Notes: a model not told the origin generated them from the letters alone. Positions 1 through 9,588 are shown, counted from the first letter of the stretch. The stretch is 64,000 nucleotides of DNA from Novosphingobium sp. (GCA_016719755.1 JADJYM010000001.1:1-64000), one strand, 5' to 3'. Program-made: numbers and translations.

Positions 1-2249
1 GGATTTTCGGATCCAACATATTGGCCTGCACCTGCATACCGTGCCGCTTGAAGTACACCTTATACAAGCTGGCTAGCGCATCTCGTCCCTCTTCACAGTC
101 GTAACTGGAGGCATCCAGCTTGATATTGAAATTAATACCATTGGCGAACTTCTTGTAGTCGATGCGGTTCATGGAATTCAACAACGCAGTGGTACCTCGC
201 TTGTCCGCTCCGTTTTCAGGCGCAAAACCCGAGGCGAAGGTCTCACCAGCCCGGCGACCGTTGGGTGTAGCGCTAGTCAAACTGCCAAAATGCGTATGGG
301 AAGTATTGGAGTACACGCCCGCCAGGTACTGGCCGCCACGGGTATTCTTGCCCAGCGCGTGAATGGGATCGGAGTAGTGATCACCGACCCACTTCATCCA
401 GGCATCCGCCTTGGGAATGTCGTTGCCAAATTTATCGATGCCTTTCAGCCTGGTCCGCACAACCTCATCCGAGAGGTTGTCTTTCAGGTGCGCAACCAAC
501 TCCTCAAGGGTGAGCCACTTGTCCTCGAACACAGCACTCTCAATAGCCCCCAGGGAGTCGGCCACGACCGCCATACCGGTGCCCTGGATGCCGGAGAAAT
601 TGTACTTCGCGCCACCCTGCGTAGAGCAAACGCCCTGCTCCAGGCAGCCTTCGAGTGTAGCGCTGGTAAGAGGGGTGGGGTGGTGCTTGGCGTGAAAACG
701 CTCTACCGCCTGCAGATCCCGATGGAGTTTGGCTAGCTGATGTTTTGTCTGCACATCGTAGGCGTCCAGTACATCCTGCATACATGTCATTGAAGATACT
801 GGCGGAGTCTGCGCGCCGATTAACTTACCCGACCCAATTTGACACCCTTCATTGAGTGCCATTTCCAGAGCCAGGGCCATGTTGTACATCCCGGCGTCGG
901 TGGAACCCAGGGTCTTGCCCGGCGCCGTGGGCTCAACACAGCCGATGGCGACATAGTCCCTGGCATCCTCCAGGGAATAACCGACATTCATCATGGACTC
1001 GATGATGGTCTCGTCGTTATACATGGCGGGCGCCGAACCCGGGCCGAAGTTCACCCGGATGACCTCATCGTAGAATGCCTTGGGTGTGTTCTCGTGAATA
1101 CGGACGTGGAAGTTGGGCTGACGCATGCGTAACTCATCGGCGGCTCCAACATAATAAAACTCAGCTCATTGGTCGCATCGTTGCCCTCAGGATCCTGGCC
1201 CCCGATGGTAATGACTTCCCAGCTGGTCATACCGCCCAGCATTGCGCCGGTAGTTTCAGACCATACGGGAATCGTTTCACAAATTTTCACACAGAAAGCG
1301 CCAAGGGTTCCTTGGCCTCCTCCCGGGTGATGACGCCATCTGCCAGGTCCTGCTCATAGTACGGATTAAGGAACTGATCTATACGACCCGGGCAGGTCGT
1401 CTCCCAGTAGTTTCCTGGAATATCGCGATATGTACTAAGGTCATACATTGGACCGCTTCGTAAAAGCTGGAGGCTCCGTGACGAGGCACGCGGGTACAAA
1501 CTTCCGCAATTTTTTCCAACTCCTGACGACGCACAGGATCCCTTTCATCGCTAGCAACTCGCGTGGCCTCCGCCGCATAACGGTCACCAAATTCACCTAG
1601 TGCCTCCATGGAGATCTTCACGCCACGGTAGAATTCGAGTTTTTCGGATCAGTGGTTTGTGCCTCGAAGGCCTCCACCTCGGCGATGATGCCCTCAGCAC
1701 CCAATCGAATAATCTTCTCGTAGCCAGGTGCCAGGTGCGCGATTCCTCCAGCCTCATACAATTGGTACTGCAGTGCCTCGCCCTGCTCTTTCGCAAAACG
1801 CGCACGATCTTCGTTGTTATCGAATGCAAGAACTGCTGGGTTTCTTGTGAGCCAATAAGGGATAGTTAATGCCAGTTTAATCCGATCAAGAAATTTGATA
1901 TTGAGAGGGTTAACTCTGCGGGTGGGGATCTTGAAGATTTCCATCATCGGCGCAATGCCGGTCATCTCAGGATAAATGATGCCGCCGACGCGATGGGCAG
2001 TGAAGTTGCCGACGACAAGCTCCTCCGGGTAGATTTCCACTGTCTTGTTTCTCAAAACATGGCGGGTAGCCTCGGCGATAAACACGGGGCGGGACTTCGC
2101 CTTATTGTTTTGTTCTTGCTGAACTGTGTCCAGAGCATCGCGCGTTCAATACAGGCTGCGTACTCCTCTGCTTGCACTGCCTTCTTCAGGTTCAGCACCC
2201 TTGTAACGGCCTTGGTAGTCGATTTCTGGGGATCCACTATCGCATTCAT
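1..2249 (-). pseudogene. Glycyl radical enzyme large subunit (PFL/dehydratase-like), frameshifted, runs off left edge
   Basis: Anaerobic radical enzyme; the substrate is not identifiable. Starting at ATG 2249, with a good GAGGAGAG ribosome site, the reading frame must change near 2108, 1640, 1400, 1300 and 1143. Each change is repaired by restoring one base, and the joined product reads as one continuous glycyl radical enzyme. From about 1143 to position 1 the frame is open. The thiyl cysteine lies in an IGCVEP motif (Cys codon 938-940). The Glu two residues after Cys is the pattern of eliminating or decarboxylating members (glycerol/diol dehydratase, CutC, arylacetate decarboxylases). The C-terminal glycyl loop lies beyond the left edge. 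The gene follows an activase and a small subunit in the order D-C-A used by benzylsuccinate-synthase-type operons, so the subfamily is ambiguous. The frameshifts may be decay or sequencing error; the neighbouring IS6100 is damaged in the same way. Confidence 0.75.
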
Positions 2250-2354
2250 CTCGCTCTCCTCACATCTATGTCGGTTATCCAGCCTTAGCTATCCCACGGT
2301 CTGGCACACAGGTAAATGTATACCGCCCTCAGCAGGCTGTCAGGGCAGAATGGC

Positions 2355-2507
2355 TTAAAGTTCCGGCGCCTGCAGAAACAAAGATGATATTTCTCCATTA
2401 ATTTCTTTATTATCAATAAGATAGGACTGGCAAATTAGCGGCTCTTCGCATTTAAGGGTGTAGCTGATTTCTACAGATCCTTCCTGGCCGGGTTGTGCAT
2501 ACGTCAT
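2355..2507 (-). CDS. Small (50 aa) Cys-containing protein, putative small subunit of the glycyl radical enzyme
   Basis: A 50-aa gene between the activase and the glycyl radical enzyme, preceded by GAGGAAAA seven bases before its ATG. It is acidic and has two cysteines (Cys20 and Cys26, motif CEEPLIC). Position and size match the small FeS-binding subunits that accompany some glycyl radical enzymes (BssC/TutF, HpdC), but those usually have more cysteines and I cannot align it from memory. Its frame is intact, unlike the large subunit downstream. Calling it a subunit is an inference from context. Confidence 0.5.
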   Translation of the reverse strand: MTYAQPGQEGSVEISYTLKCEEPLICQSYLIDNKEINGEISSLFLQAPEL

Positions 2508-2593
2508 TTTATTTTCCTCATGTGATGGACAGATTGATTATGGGTTATAGGTAAAGCGAAATCAGGAAGGCGCCGGCTGTCTGAGCTGATACA

Positions 2594-3580
2594 TCACCTG
2601 TGACAATGGACGTGAATACCTCTGGACTCAAAAATCTCCGTACAGCGGTCAAGCTCCGCGTCCGGCATGAACTTGCCTGTCCCTTCACCGAAGTCCAGAC
2701 GCTGGACACTGCCGAAGCGTGGCAGCTTGTCGAGCCAAATCGGGTTGTACGGCAAGATCTGCATGTTCTTTACGCCGTTCTCGAGCATAAAGTCAGCAAT
2801 GGCACTGAGGTTTTCATCTGTGTCGGTGATAAAGGGCACCAACGGGACCCGCGGCAGAACCTCGATCACCGAATCCCGTGCCAGGGCCTGGACCTTCCTG
2901 AAGTTCTCATGAATAGAATGGTTGGGAACGCCGCAGTACTGCTTGTGCGCATCGCTGTCCATCAACTTGAGATCAAAGTAGATGGTGTCGGTGTAGGGCA
3001 ATACCAGATTTTCAAATACCTTGTAATTGAATAGGCCCGCTGTCTGGATCAGCGTGTGGACATTCCGCTGCTTCAGCCGCGAAAACAGTTCGCCGACCGA
3101 ATCCATCTGCATCAGTGCCTCGCCGCCGGAGACAGTGACACCGCCGCCGGAGGCCTCGAAGAAGGCCTCGTCCTCAAGCACCTTCTCCACCAGCTGATCC
3201 ATGTCGATGTCATTGCCACAGCGCTCCAGTGCACCTGACGGGCAGACATCAACGCACTTGAAGCACTGGGTGCATTTGTCGCGGATGATCTTGTCGGGCG
3301 AACTCAGGTCGATCGCCTGCTCGGGGCAGGCGTCAGCACAGTCGTGACAGCTGATGCACTTCTCTGCATCATAGGAGAGTTCGTAACCGGTGTTGATGCT
3401 TTCCGGATTCTGGCACCAGGTACAAGACAGCGGGCAGCCCTTGAAGAACACCACACTGCGAATGCCCGGCCCGTCGTCCAGGGTGTTTCTCTTGATGTCG
3501 AAGTACAGCGATGCCTTCCTTGGCTCGGTAACTGCTATCGCATCAATCAGGCTTGCATCAGGTCTCATATCAGGTCTCAT
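2594..3580 (-). CDS. Glycyl radical enzyme activating enzyme (radical SAM)
   Basis: 328-aa radical-SAM activase that would use SAM and a [4Fe-4S] cluster to place the glycyl radical on the partner enzyme encoded downstream. The radical-SAM motif CPLSCTWC (Cys49, Cys53, Cys56; CX3CX2C) is followed by two ferredoxin-type clusters (CISCHDCADACP from residue 75, CTQCFKCVDVCP from residue 103), the arrangement of dehydratase/decarboxylase/Bss-type activases rather than short PflA. A SGGE motif lies near residue 149. The start is doubtful: ATG 3580 and ATG 3568 sit in a 12-bp direct repeat. The frame is complete, in contrast with the frameshifted partner. Base composition is lower in GC than the chromosomal block, suggesting transfer. 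It is the first gene of the apparent activase-small subunit-large subunit operon. Confidence 0.88.
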   Translation of the reverse strand: MRPDMRPDASLIDAIAVTEPRKASLYFDIKRNTLDDGPGIRSVVFFKGCPLSCTWCQNPESINTGYELSYDAEKCISCHDCADACPEQAIDLSSPDKIIRDKCTQCFKCVDVCPSGALERCGNDIDMDQLVEKVLEDEAFFEASGGGVTVSGGEALMQMDSVGELFSRLKQRNVHTLIQTAGLFNYKVFENLVLPYTDTIYFDLKLMDSDAHKQYCGVPNHSIHENFRKVQALARDSVIEVLPRVPLVPFITDTDENLSAIADFMLENGVKNMQILPYNPIWLDKLPRFGSVQRLDFGEGTGKFMPDAELDRCTEIFESRGIHVHCHR

Positions 3581-3791
3581 ACACTGCTCGGTATATTTCT
3601 AACCTTACCAACCATACGGCAGCTGCGCCATCGGAGGAAATCATATTCGCTCATTTTGAAAGCTCAGCCTCAGTTGAAATATTTATTTCCTATATTTATC
3701 AATGCGATACAACTCGCCATACAATGCATATCAGCTCATTGCTTTCACGCATTTGTTTGAATGTTACTTCCGCTACGGAAAATAACTTGAT

Positions 3792-4044
3792 GAATGCCGC
3801 CGGCGTGTGCAACACGACATCCTGGGCCGCAGAGGGCGTAAAAATGACCCGCTCTACAAAAGCCGTCGAACGCTACTGACTCGGATCAGCTACCTGTCTG
3901 ACGCCAACAAAAAGCAACTGTTCCAGCTGTTTGCAGATGAGCACCACCTCGAAGTGGATTGCACCTGGAGCATGTACCAACGGGTGGTCAGCGCCTACAA
4001 CGAGCCGGATCGAAAACGTGGTAAAAAACTCATGGAAGAGGTCA
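3792..4044 (+). pseudogene. ISL3-family transposase, internal fragment
   Basis: An open stretch of about 84 codons containing GRRGRKNDPLYK and LLTRISYLSDANKKQLFQL, as in the middle of ISL3-family transposases. There is no proper start on the left, where the frame is closed by a stop at 3783. On the right the reading is cut by the IS6100-like end at 4045, where it would continue after KKLMEEV. Both ends of the parent element are missing, so it is a dead remnant. Its presence beside the glycyl radical cassette suggests that the cassette had already been in a mobile context before IS6100 arrived. Confidence 0.7.
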
Positions 4045-4912
4045 GGCTCTGTTGCAAAGATTGGCGGCAGTCAGAGGTAGGCTGTCGCTCTGCGCCGATC
4101 AGGCGGCTGCTGCGAAATGGTGGTTGAGCATGCCCATGGCCTCCGTCAGCGCCGAGGGCCCAATGCCAAAAGCTCTCTCCACAAGGCGCACCTCGCCCCT
4201 GATGCCGGGCTGCAGGCACCAGGGGCGAGCCTGTCCTTTGCGCAGGGCTCGCATGACTTCGAATCCCTTGATCGTGGCATAGGCCGTGGGGATCGATTTG
4301 AAACCGCGCACCGGCTTGATCAGTATCTTGAGCTTTCCGTGATCGGCCTCGATCACGTTATTGAGATACTTCACCTGCCGGTGGGCCGTCTCCCGGTCCA
4401 GCTTTCCTTCGCGCTTCAATTCGGTGATCGCTGCACCATAGCTCGGCGCTTTGTCGGTATTGAGCGTGGCAGGCTTTTCCCAGTGCTTCAGGCCTCGCAG
4501 GGCCCTTGCCCAGGAACCGCTTCGCTGCCTTGGCGCTGCGGGTCGGCGACAGGTAGAAAATGCGTGTCGCCCCGCTTGTCGACTGCCCGGGTACAGGTAG
4601 GTCCCTTGCCCTGCACCTGGCCGAGGGTTCATCCAGGCGCCAGCTCGGATTAAAGCCACGCCGCCAGAACCAGCGCAGCCGCTTCCCATCTCCGGGGGGG
4701 CGCTGGACGGCCAGCGATTGGACCGATGGTGGGGCGAGCGAAAGGGGGCGTCCGCTCCGCATTCAAGGTCGCGGGATAGGTGATCGGATAGCGACAATAC
4801 CAGCGCACCGCCCAGGCCCACATCACCCTGGACGGCGCCACGCTTGAAATCCGTCATCGTCCGCCGGCCAAACTCCGCCAAGCCAGCGCTTCACGATTTT
4901 TGCAACAGAGCC
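4045..4912 (-). mobile_element. IS6100-like insertion sequence (IS6 family)
   Basis: Bounded by perfect 14-bp inverted repeats GGCTCTGTTGCAAA (4045-4058) and TTTGCAACAGAGCC (4899-4912), the termini of IS6100. The transposase C-terminal half matches IS6100 as I remember it (HWEKPATLNTDKAPSYG, PVRGFKSIPTAYATIKGF). The span is 868 bp against about 880 bp for IS6100. The missing bases fit the several frame changes in the N-terminal half of tnpA. The eight flanking bases differ (AGAGGTCA left, TTCCCGCC right), so there is no target-site duplication. The element therefore marks a rearrangement joint rather than a simple insertion. Confidence 0.9.
4099..4881 (-). pseudogene. tnpA: IS6100 transposase TnpA, frameshifted
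   Basis: IS6-family DDE transposase. The C-terminal ~110 residues are clean and end in the IS6100-like LNHHFAAAA. Upstream, pieces of the same protein are spread over other minus-strand frames: WAVRWYCRYPITY near 4800, RLRWFWRRGFNPSWRLDE near 4650, and FYLSPTRSAKAAKRFLGK near 4540. Each step is an indel and some stretches are also substituted. IS6100 is normally almost invariant, so such dense damage points to poor sequence here at least as strongly as to real decay. As written the product would be inactive, with its first DDE segment scrambled. Confidence 0.85.
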
Positions 4913-5415
4913 TTCCCGCCGCCTTCGACGTCTGGCCCACCTACAGCAAACCCTTCGAGCAAGCCTTTCGCCAGAAGTTTCTGCTGCTCTCGCGCTGGCT
5001 TGCCCGAAATCGCGACAAACTGGCGTGGAACCTGGCTCACGGCCTGGTCGCCGCCTCGGGCCAGGTTCATTTCGTCGACGAACCGCTCGGCCACGTGATG
5101 GCCGACGGCCTGGTCGAACTCAATCTGTTCGGGCGCGGCGCGTACGAGTATGTCGCCACCATCCGCGACATTGTCCTCTCGGATATCCCCGAAGCGGTCG
5201 CCCTGCTCGCGCTGGATCTTGCCGAGCTTTACAACCTTGGCGTCCGGCAACGGGTCAGCGGCAACAAAGCCTTCCAGCGCGCCGTGCTCCAGCTCGCGGC
5301 CTCGTTGCGGAAGGATGCAAGTCTTTCAAGCGCGGCCCAACTTGAGGCGCTGGCCCATGCGGAGGCACAGCGCCGAAAGATGCACCCGTACTCTGATGGG
5401 ATCGCCGCGTCATAG
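4913..5415 (+). pseudogene. Unknown protein, 5' end removed by IS6100
   Basis: Open frame of about 167 codons directly abutting the right end of the IS6100-like element; the original start is lost. The product is helical and without membrane segments, and it includes the segments GRGAYEYVATIRDIVLSD and LDLAELYNLGVRQRVSG. Codon use and GC resemble the plasmid block, not the low-GC block on the left. I do not recognise the family. It ends 12 bp before the convergent integrase stop. Confidence 0.55.
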
Positions 5416-5427
5416 CGTCATGGCAGA

Positions 5428-6621
5428 CTAGGAACCCGGCTGCCCGCCACCATCGCGCAAGCGTCCCAGCACCCGCGCCGCGGCATTGTTCCCTACGGCC
5501 AGCTCGCGGGCATAGCGCAGCGCGGTGGTCGGCGACGACCAGCGTAGGGCCAGCGCGATCCCGGCGCCGTCTTCGCCCGCCGCGAACAAGTCCTGGGTCA
5601 GCCCCACCCGGAACGAATGGGCGCTAAGCGAGCGGACCGTGTCTCCTTCCATCCCGGCTTCCAGCTCAACATGGCCAAGGTCGATAGCCTCGAACACCCG
5701 GCGGCGCAGGATCGCCACCACGCCTTGCCGGGTGAGCGGCTTCTGGCCGATATAGTGCCGCTGAGTCTGCTCCCCCGCATCGTCTGGCGGACTGGTCAGC
5801 ACGTTGATCCGCCGGAACACCGCCCCTTGCGTGATCCCGCTCGCCAGCAGCCAGGCCGAGAGGCGCGCCATGGTGTCGGGCGAGAGCCAAGCCAGAGCCC
5901 CCTCCCCCAGCTGGTCGGTCTTCGAATGCGCGATCTCAAGCCGCCCGCTCCCATCCACAGCCTGACTGAGATCGGCTACCGTTGCCCCGACCAGCTCGGA
6001 AACTCGCAGGCCTGCGTCATAGGCAAGGCTGATGAGCGCCGCATCGCGCTTGCCCGTGATGTCGGTACCGCACGAGGCGAGCAGCCCCTTGATCGTCACC
6101 CCTTCGGGCGGCGCCTGCCCCTCCGCCATCGCCTCGCCAAACCGCAGCGGCGCGGCCTGACGCTGCCGTTCGCGCCTCTTACGCCGGATCGCTTTCAGCG
6201 TGTCGCGAACCATCCCCGCCTGCGTTGGCAGCGGCTCCTTCTCGCCGAACCCGAGGATGCGGTGGATCCGGGCGATCGAGGCGATCCGCCGCGCCAGCGT
6301 CGCGGGTTTGGCCGGGGCCCGGATTTCCGATCCCTTGGCCAGCCAGTGAAGATAGTGGACGAGGCTTTCCGGATCGGCAGGAACCGCGGTGACGACGGGC
6401 CGCCGCGACTTGCACCAGGCAAGGAAGCACCGGAGGTCGGCGGTGATGGCCGCCTTTGTCGCCGGCGCCATCGCCGCAACCGCCGCCTCGAGCGCCAGCG
6501 GGCGCGCGGCGCGCGCGTCGACCAGCGGGGCATGCGCGCCCAGCACCAGCTCGACCGAGGACCGGAAAGGTCGATCAGCGGTCATACGCGAAGGGTACTT
6601 CGAGCGGCGTGCATGGGGCAA
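5428..6621 (-). CDS. Tyrosine site-specific recombinase/integrase
   Basis: 397-aa phage-type integrase. The N-terminal SAM-like core-binding region (about residues 45-135, with KAAITADLRCFLAWC) is followed by the catalytic domain. Visible active-site elements are Arg in AGLRVSEL, the Lys-bearing HSKTDQ strand, the H-x-x-R box SAHSFRVGL, Trp in LRWSSPTT in place of the second His, and Tyr in ALRYARELA. It could act as the integrase of this accessory block or as the resolvase partner of the nearby tni module; the sequence does not decide. The start may be internal at ATG 6585, as neither candidate has a clear ribosome site. Confidence 0.85.
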   Translation of the reverse strand: MPHARRSKYPSRMTADRPFRSSVELVLGAHAPLVDARAARPLALEAAVAAMAPATKAAITADLRCFLAWCKSRRPVVTAVPADPESLVHYLHWLAKGSEIRAPAKPATLARRIASIARIHRILGFGEKEPLPTQAGMVRDTLKAIRRKRRERQRQAAPLRFGEAMAEGQAPPEGVTIKGLLASCGTDITGKRDAALISLAYDAGLRVSELVGATVADLSQAVDGSGRLEIAHSKTDQLGEGALAWLSPDTMARLSAWLLASGITQGAVFRRINVLTSPPDDAGEQTQRHYIGQKPLTRQGVVAILRRRVFEAIDLGHVELEAGMEGDTVRSLSAHSFRVGLTQDLFAAGEDGAGIALALRWSSPTTALRYARELAVGNNAAARVLGRLRDGGGQPGS

Positions 6622-6732
6622 TTTCTGGCCAAAATGGGCATTTCCGGCAAGCTCGATTTTACCATAACATCCGATTATGGAAAATCCGTGTTTTCAGGGG
6701 GTCGAATGATAGGATACCAAACTGGCGTTTAG

Positions 6733-7776
6733 GTGAACTTTGCATTGACCGCATTTTCCGGCGCAATTATCCCACCTTCCGATGTACATCGCGCCGAGAC
6801 ATTTCCAGTGAAACAGTCAACCGACGCCAGTCCTATCGCTTTCCGGATCGGCCAGATCGACGCGCTGGCCAAGACCCTGCTCGCCTCCCCTGCCCTCTAT
6901 TCCCCGGAAATGCGCGCGTCGCTGGCGCTGCGCTGGCTCAGCCGGGCGTGGCAGCAATACCGCCAGGACCGGGCAATCACACTCGGTCCCGCGCTGATCG
7001 GGGCCGAATGCGCGACCGAGCGCAATGCCTTTCTGACCCTGTTCGAACAGGCCCTGCCGCGCCGCGAGAAGCTGCTTTCCCAGGCGGTCCGGACCGTGCG
7101 CAAGATCGCCATCCGGCCGATGGCGAGCGAGGTCACCGAGGCCGAAACGATCGTCGCAGCAAGCACCGATGAGCTCGAGCGGGTGCTCACCGTACTCGCC
7201 CAGCCCAAGCGGCCCACTGCGCCGCTGGAGCGCCTGCTCGAGCTGGTCGACGGGTTTCGCTATTCAACCGGCGATGAACCCGATCCCCTGTCCGCGACCG
7301 CGCGAACCCCGTGCTGGGCGATCAACCTGGCCGCCACAGCGCGCGGCGACGCGTTTCGCCTGAGCGAGACCGCCCTGCCCTTCCCGGGCCTGGCCCAGCG
7401 CCGGCTGTTCCGCGCTGATCGCGGCGCGCAAGAAAGGCGCGCCGACGCGCGCGAACATCTGCTCGAGGCGCTGCACGCCACCGCCTGCGACATCGCCCGG
7501 CTTCCGCGCGCGGCGGAGGTCTTCACGCGTGAATTTCCGAGCCAACGGACCAACTCGCGGCTGTACCTCGCCTGGATGCTGCTATTCGGCCTCGGCGGGT
7601 TGACGCCGGCCCAGCTCGCCCGCGCGCTGCCAGCGACCAAGGCCGGGGCAGGCAAGCTCCTGCGCCAGTTGGAGGCAGGCCATTTGGCGCGCAGTCAGGG
7701 GCCATTCGCGCCCTTCCTGTGCACCCTCAATATCCCGGTGGCCATGCCCGACTGGCGTTACCTGAGCTCAAAATAG
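6733..7776 (+). CDS. Plasmid-type helical protein with C-terminal helix-turn-helix
   Basis: 347-aa protein starting at GTG 6733, with a later GTG at 6808 also possible. The N-terminal part is all-helical and unidentified. The C-terminal ~60 residues hold a helix-turn-helix of the form GGLTPAQLARALPATKAGAGKLLRQLE. The truncated gene at 11382-12059 ends in a similar domain (GPLTRAELARALDVTRR), so the two look like paralogues flanking the tni genes. Its last 50 bp overlap the 3' end of tniQ tail to tail. It resembles the HTH/DUF1612-type proteins of rhizobial and sphingomonad plasmids; that family assignment is tentative. Confidence 0.6.
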   Translation: MNFALTAFSGAIIPPSDVHRAETFPVKQSTDASPIAFRIGQIDALAKTLLASPALYSPEMRASLALRWLSRAWQQYRQDRAITLGPALIGAECATERNAFLTLFEQALPRREKLLSQAVRTVRKIAIRPMASEVTEAETIVAASTDELERVLTVLAQPKRPTAPLERLLELVDGFRYSTGDEPDPLSATARTPCWAINLAATARGDAFRLSETALPFPGLAQRRLFRADRGAQERRADAREHLLEALHATACDIARLPRAAEVFTREFPSQRTNSRLYLAWMLLFGLGGLTPAQLARALPATKAGAGKLLRQLEAGHLARSQGPFAPFLCTLNIPVAMPDWRYLSSK

Positions 7777-8758
7777 CTGCCGCGGGCAGCCCCAGCAGGC
7801 CGCCGAAGTGGCGCTCGAACACCGCCGCCCTGGCCTCATCGATATCCCTGCGCTCCCGCACCCAGGCATAGGCGCGCAGCAAGTCGAGGAACTCCGGCGC
7901 CATCCACGCCGAGGCTGACTTGGGCGGAGCACAGGCCCGCAGGCGGTAAGGCATTTTCACAGGCGCTTGAACGCCGCCGCCGACTGTCGGACATTCGGGC
8001 AATCGTGCCGCAACCAGACGCTCGAAGCGGCGCGCAAGCGCATGCCGGTTGCCATGCGCGAGGGCCAGCATGCCGATGCGATCGGCCGAAAAGTGGAACA
8101 GGTTTGCGGCGAAACGGGCATGGTAGCGTTTGTTGGGCGGCGCCATGCCATGCCCATCGCGGGAGCCGGCCAGATAGGCCAATTCCGCCGCATTACGCCG
8201 CAGCGCGCCTGGTCGAACCCGGTATGCCCAGCGTCGCCGCTCCGCCACAATGGTAGCCAATCCCAGATCCGCTTGCGAAATCGGGCTCGCAACGTCCCGC
8301 AACAGGCTGGCCATGTCGGTCAACGGCAACTCGTGGTCGTGGCAACGCCAGCTTGCCCGCAAGATCCATTCCCGGCGGACGATCATCGGCTTGCCCGCCC
8401 GTCCCGCTTCGTACCAGCAGCGCGCACAGGCGTATCGCCTTATGCGCCGCGGCAGCACGTCGTGCGCCTGGCAGGCGAGAAAAGTGGCGGAAATCCTGTC
8501 GTTTTGGCATTGCACGGCCCAGGCGAGGCGCTCGACCAGATTGGCAAAGGCACTGTGCCAAGCCACGTCCAGCCCCCGCGCGCCGCGCGCCAGGTCGTAT
8601 CCAGCAAGAGCCGGTTCGATCCCGACATGGCGGAAAAGCGCCGCACGGGTCGTCTCGTGGGCCCGGGTCACCCGGTCGATCCAGGAGTCGAAACATTCAT
8701 CGGCAAGCGGTCGCACCCGGAACGCCAGCGGCTCCGGCTCGAGCCCGAGCGCGATCAC
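7727..8758 (-). CDS. tniQ: TniQ-family transposition targeting protein
   Basis: 343-aa TniQ/TnsD-like protein. An N-terminal AFRVRPLADECFDSWIDRV segment is followed by a zinc-binding cluster (YACARCWYEAG and SWRCHDHELPL), as in the TniQ family. It starts within the tniB stop (4-bp overlap), completing a tniA-tniB-tniQ operon. In Tn5053/Tn402-type elements TniQ is required for cointegrate formation and target choice; that role is known for the family and inferred here. Its 3' end overlaps the convergent HTH gene by 50 bp. Confidence 0.85.
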   Translation of the reverse strand: MIALGLEPEPLAFRVRPLADECFDSWIDRVTRAHETTRAALFRHVGIEPALAGYDLARGARGLDVAWHSAFANLVERLAWAVQCQNDRISATFLACQAHDVLPRRIRRYACARCWYEAGRAGKPMIVRREWILRASWRCHDHELPLTDMASLLRDVASPISQADLGLATIVAERRRWAYRVRPGALRRNAAELAYLAGSRDGHGMAPPNKRYHARFAANLFHFSADRIGMLALAHGNRHALARRFERLVAARLPECPTVGGGVQAPVKMPYRLRACAPPKSASAWMAPEFLDLLRAYAWVRERRDIDEARAAVFERHFGGLLGLPAAAILSSGNASRAWPPGY

Positions 8759-9588
8759 CGCGCCGGGTGACCGGGGAGCAAACCCGCAGCCTCACGGATA
8801 TCGGCGAATTCGACGCATTCGCGGCCGTGACGACGCGCAACCTTCTGTCCCCAGTGCAGCAGCCGTTTGAAGTTGCCGGTAACCCCGAGACTGTGGCGCC
8901 ACAGGAATTCGGCGATTTCCGGCTCAGCAAGCCGGTCAGGCTCAATCAGCTGCATCCCGTGCGCCAGAACGCGGATCAGCCGCTGCGATGCCTCGCCAGG
9001 CGCCCAGGGATTGAGCCGCACGATGATCGAGCGATAGGCCAGCTCGACATCTTCGGCAAAGATGTCCGCCGCGACGTCGAGCCCGGCGACCACCATCGGG
9101 ACATTGCCCTCGCTCATCAGGAAGCGGAATGCATCGAGCGTGTCGCGCCGCGCCCTGCCGCCAGCGGTGAGGATGGCATGGACATTATCGATCCCCACGA
9201 GCCTTGTGCGCTGCCGACGCAGGAGTTCAACCACCTTGAGATCGGCAATACGGTGGGTTTTCCCGGTGATCGGCCAGCCCTGCTTCCACAGCAGCGTCAG
9301 GTTGATCTTGAGCGCGGTTGAACCCGACGGAATGACCGTGCGCAACATCGGCTCGTAACGGGCCTCACCCCAATCGGCAGGTTCGGGAAAATCGAGCGCA
9401 ATCCGGCGCTGGGTCTCGCGCAGGATCGAGGTCTTGCCCATCCCCGACTGGCCGACAAGCAAGACGCAGGGCGGTCGCTCGTCGGGCTCGTCGTGCGCCA
9501 GTTCGACCAGTGTCGTAACCGCCGTGCGCGCTTCGTCGAAATCGATCCAGAAGGCTGAATTTCCGCTCATTTGCGCCATTTCAGCCAA
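8755..9588 (-). CDS. tniB: TniB AAA+ ATPase of transposition module
   Basis: 277-aa ATPase that in Tn7/Tn5053-like systems regulates the transposase and selects target DNA. Walker A is VGQSGMGKTS (residues 45-54). Walker B is LVGIDNVH, with Asn where many homologues have Glu. The C-terminal part contains AEFLWRHSLGVTGNFKRLL, typical of TniB. It overlaps the tniA 3' end by 22 bp and the tniQ start by 4 bp, so the three are translationally coupled. Confidence 0.9.
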   Translation of the reverse strand: MAEMAQMSGNSAFWIDFDEARTAVTTLVELAHDEPDERPPCVLLVGQSGMGKTSILRETQRRIALDFPEPADWGEARYEPMLRTVIPSGSTALKINLTLLWKQGWPITGKTHRIADLKVVELLRRQRTRLVGIDNVHAILTAGGRARRDTLDAFRFLMSEGNVPMVVAGLDVAADIFAEDVELAYRSIIVRLNPWAPGEASQRLIRVLAHGMQLIEPDRLAEPEIAEFLWRHSLGVTGNFKRLLHWGQKVARRHGRECVEFADIREAAGLLPGHPAR

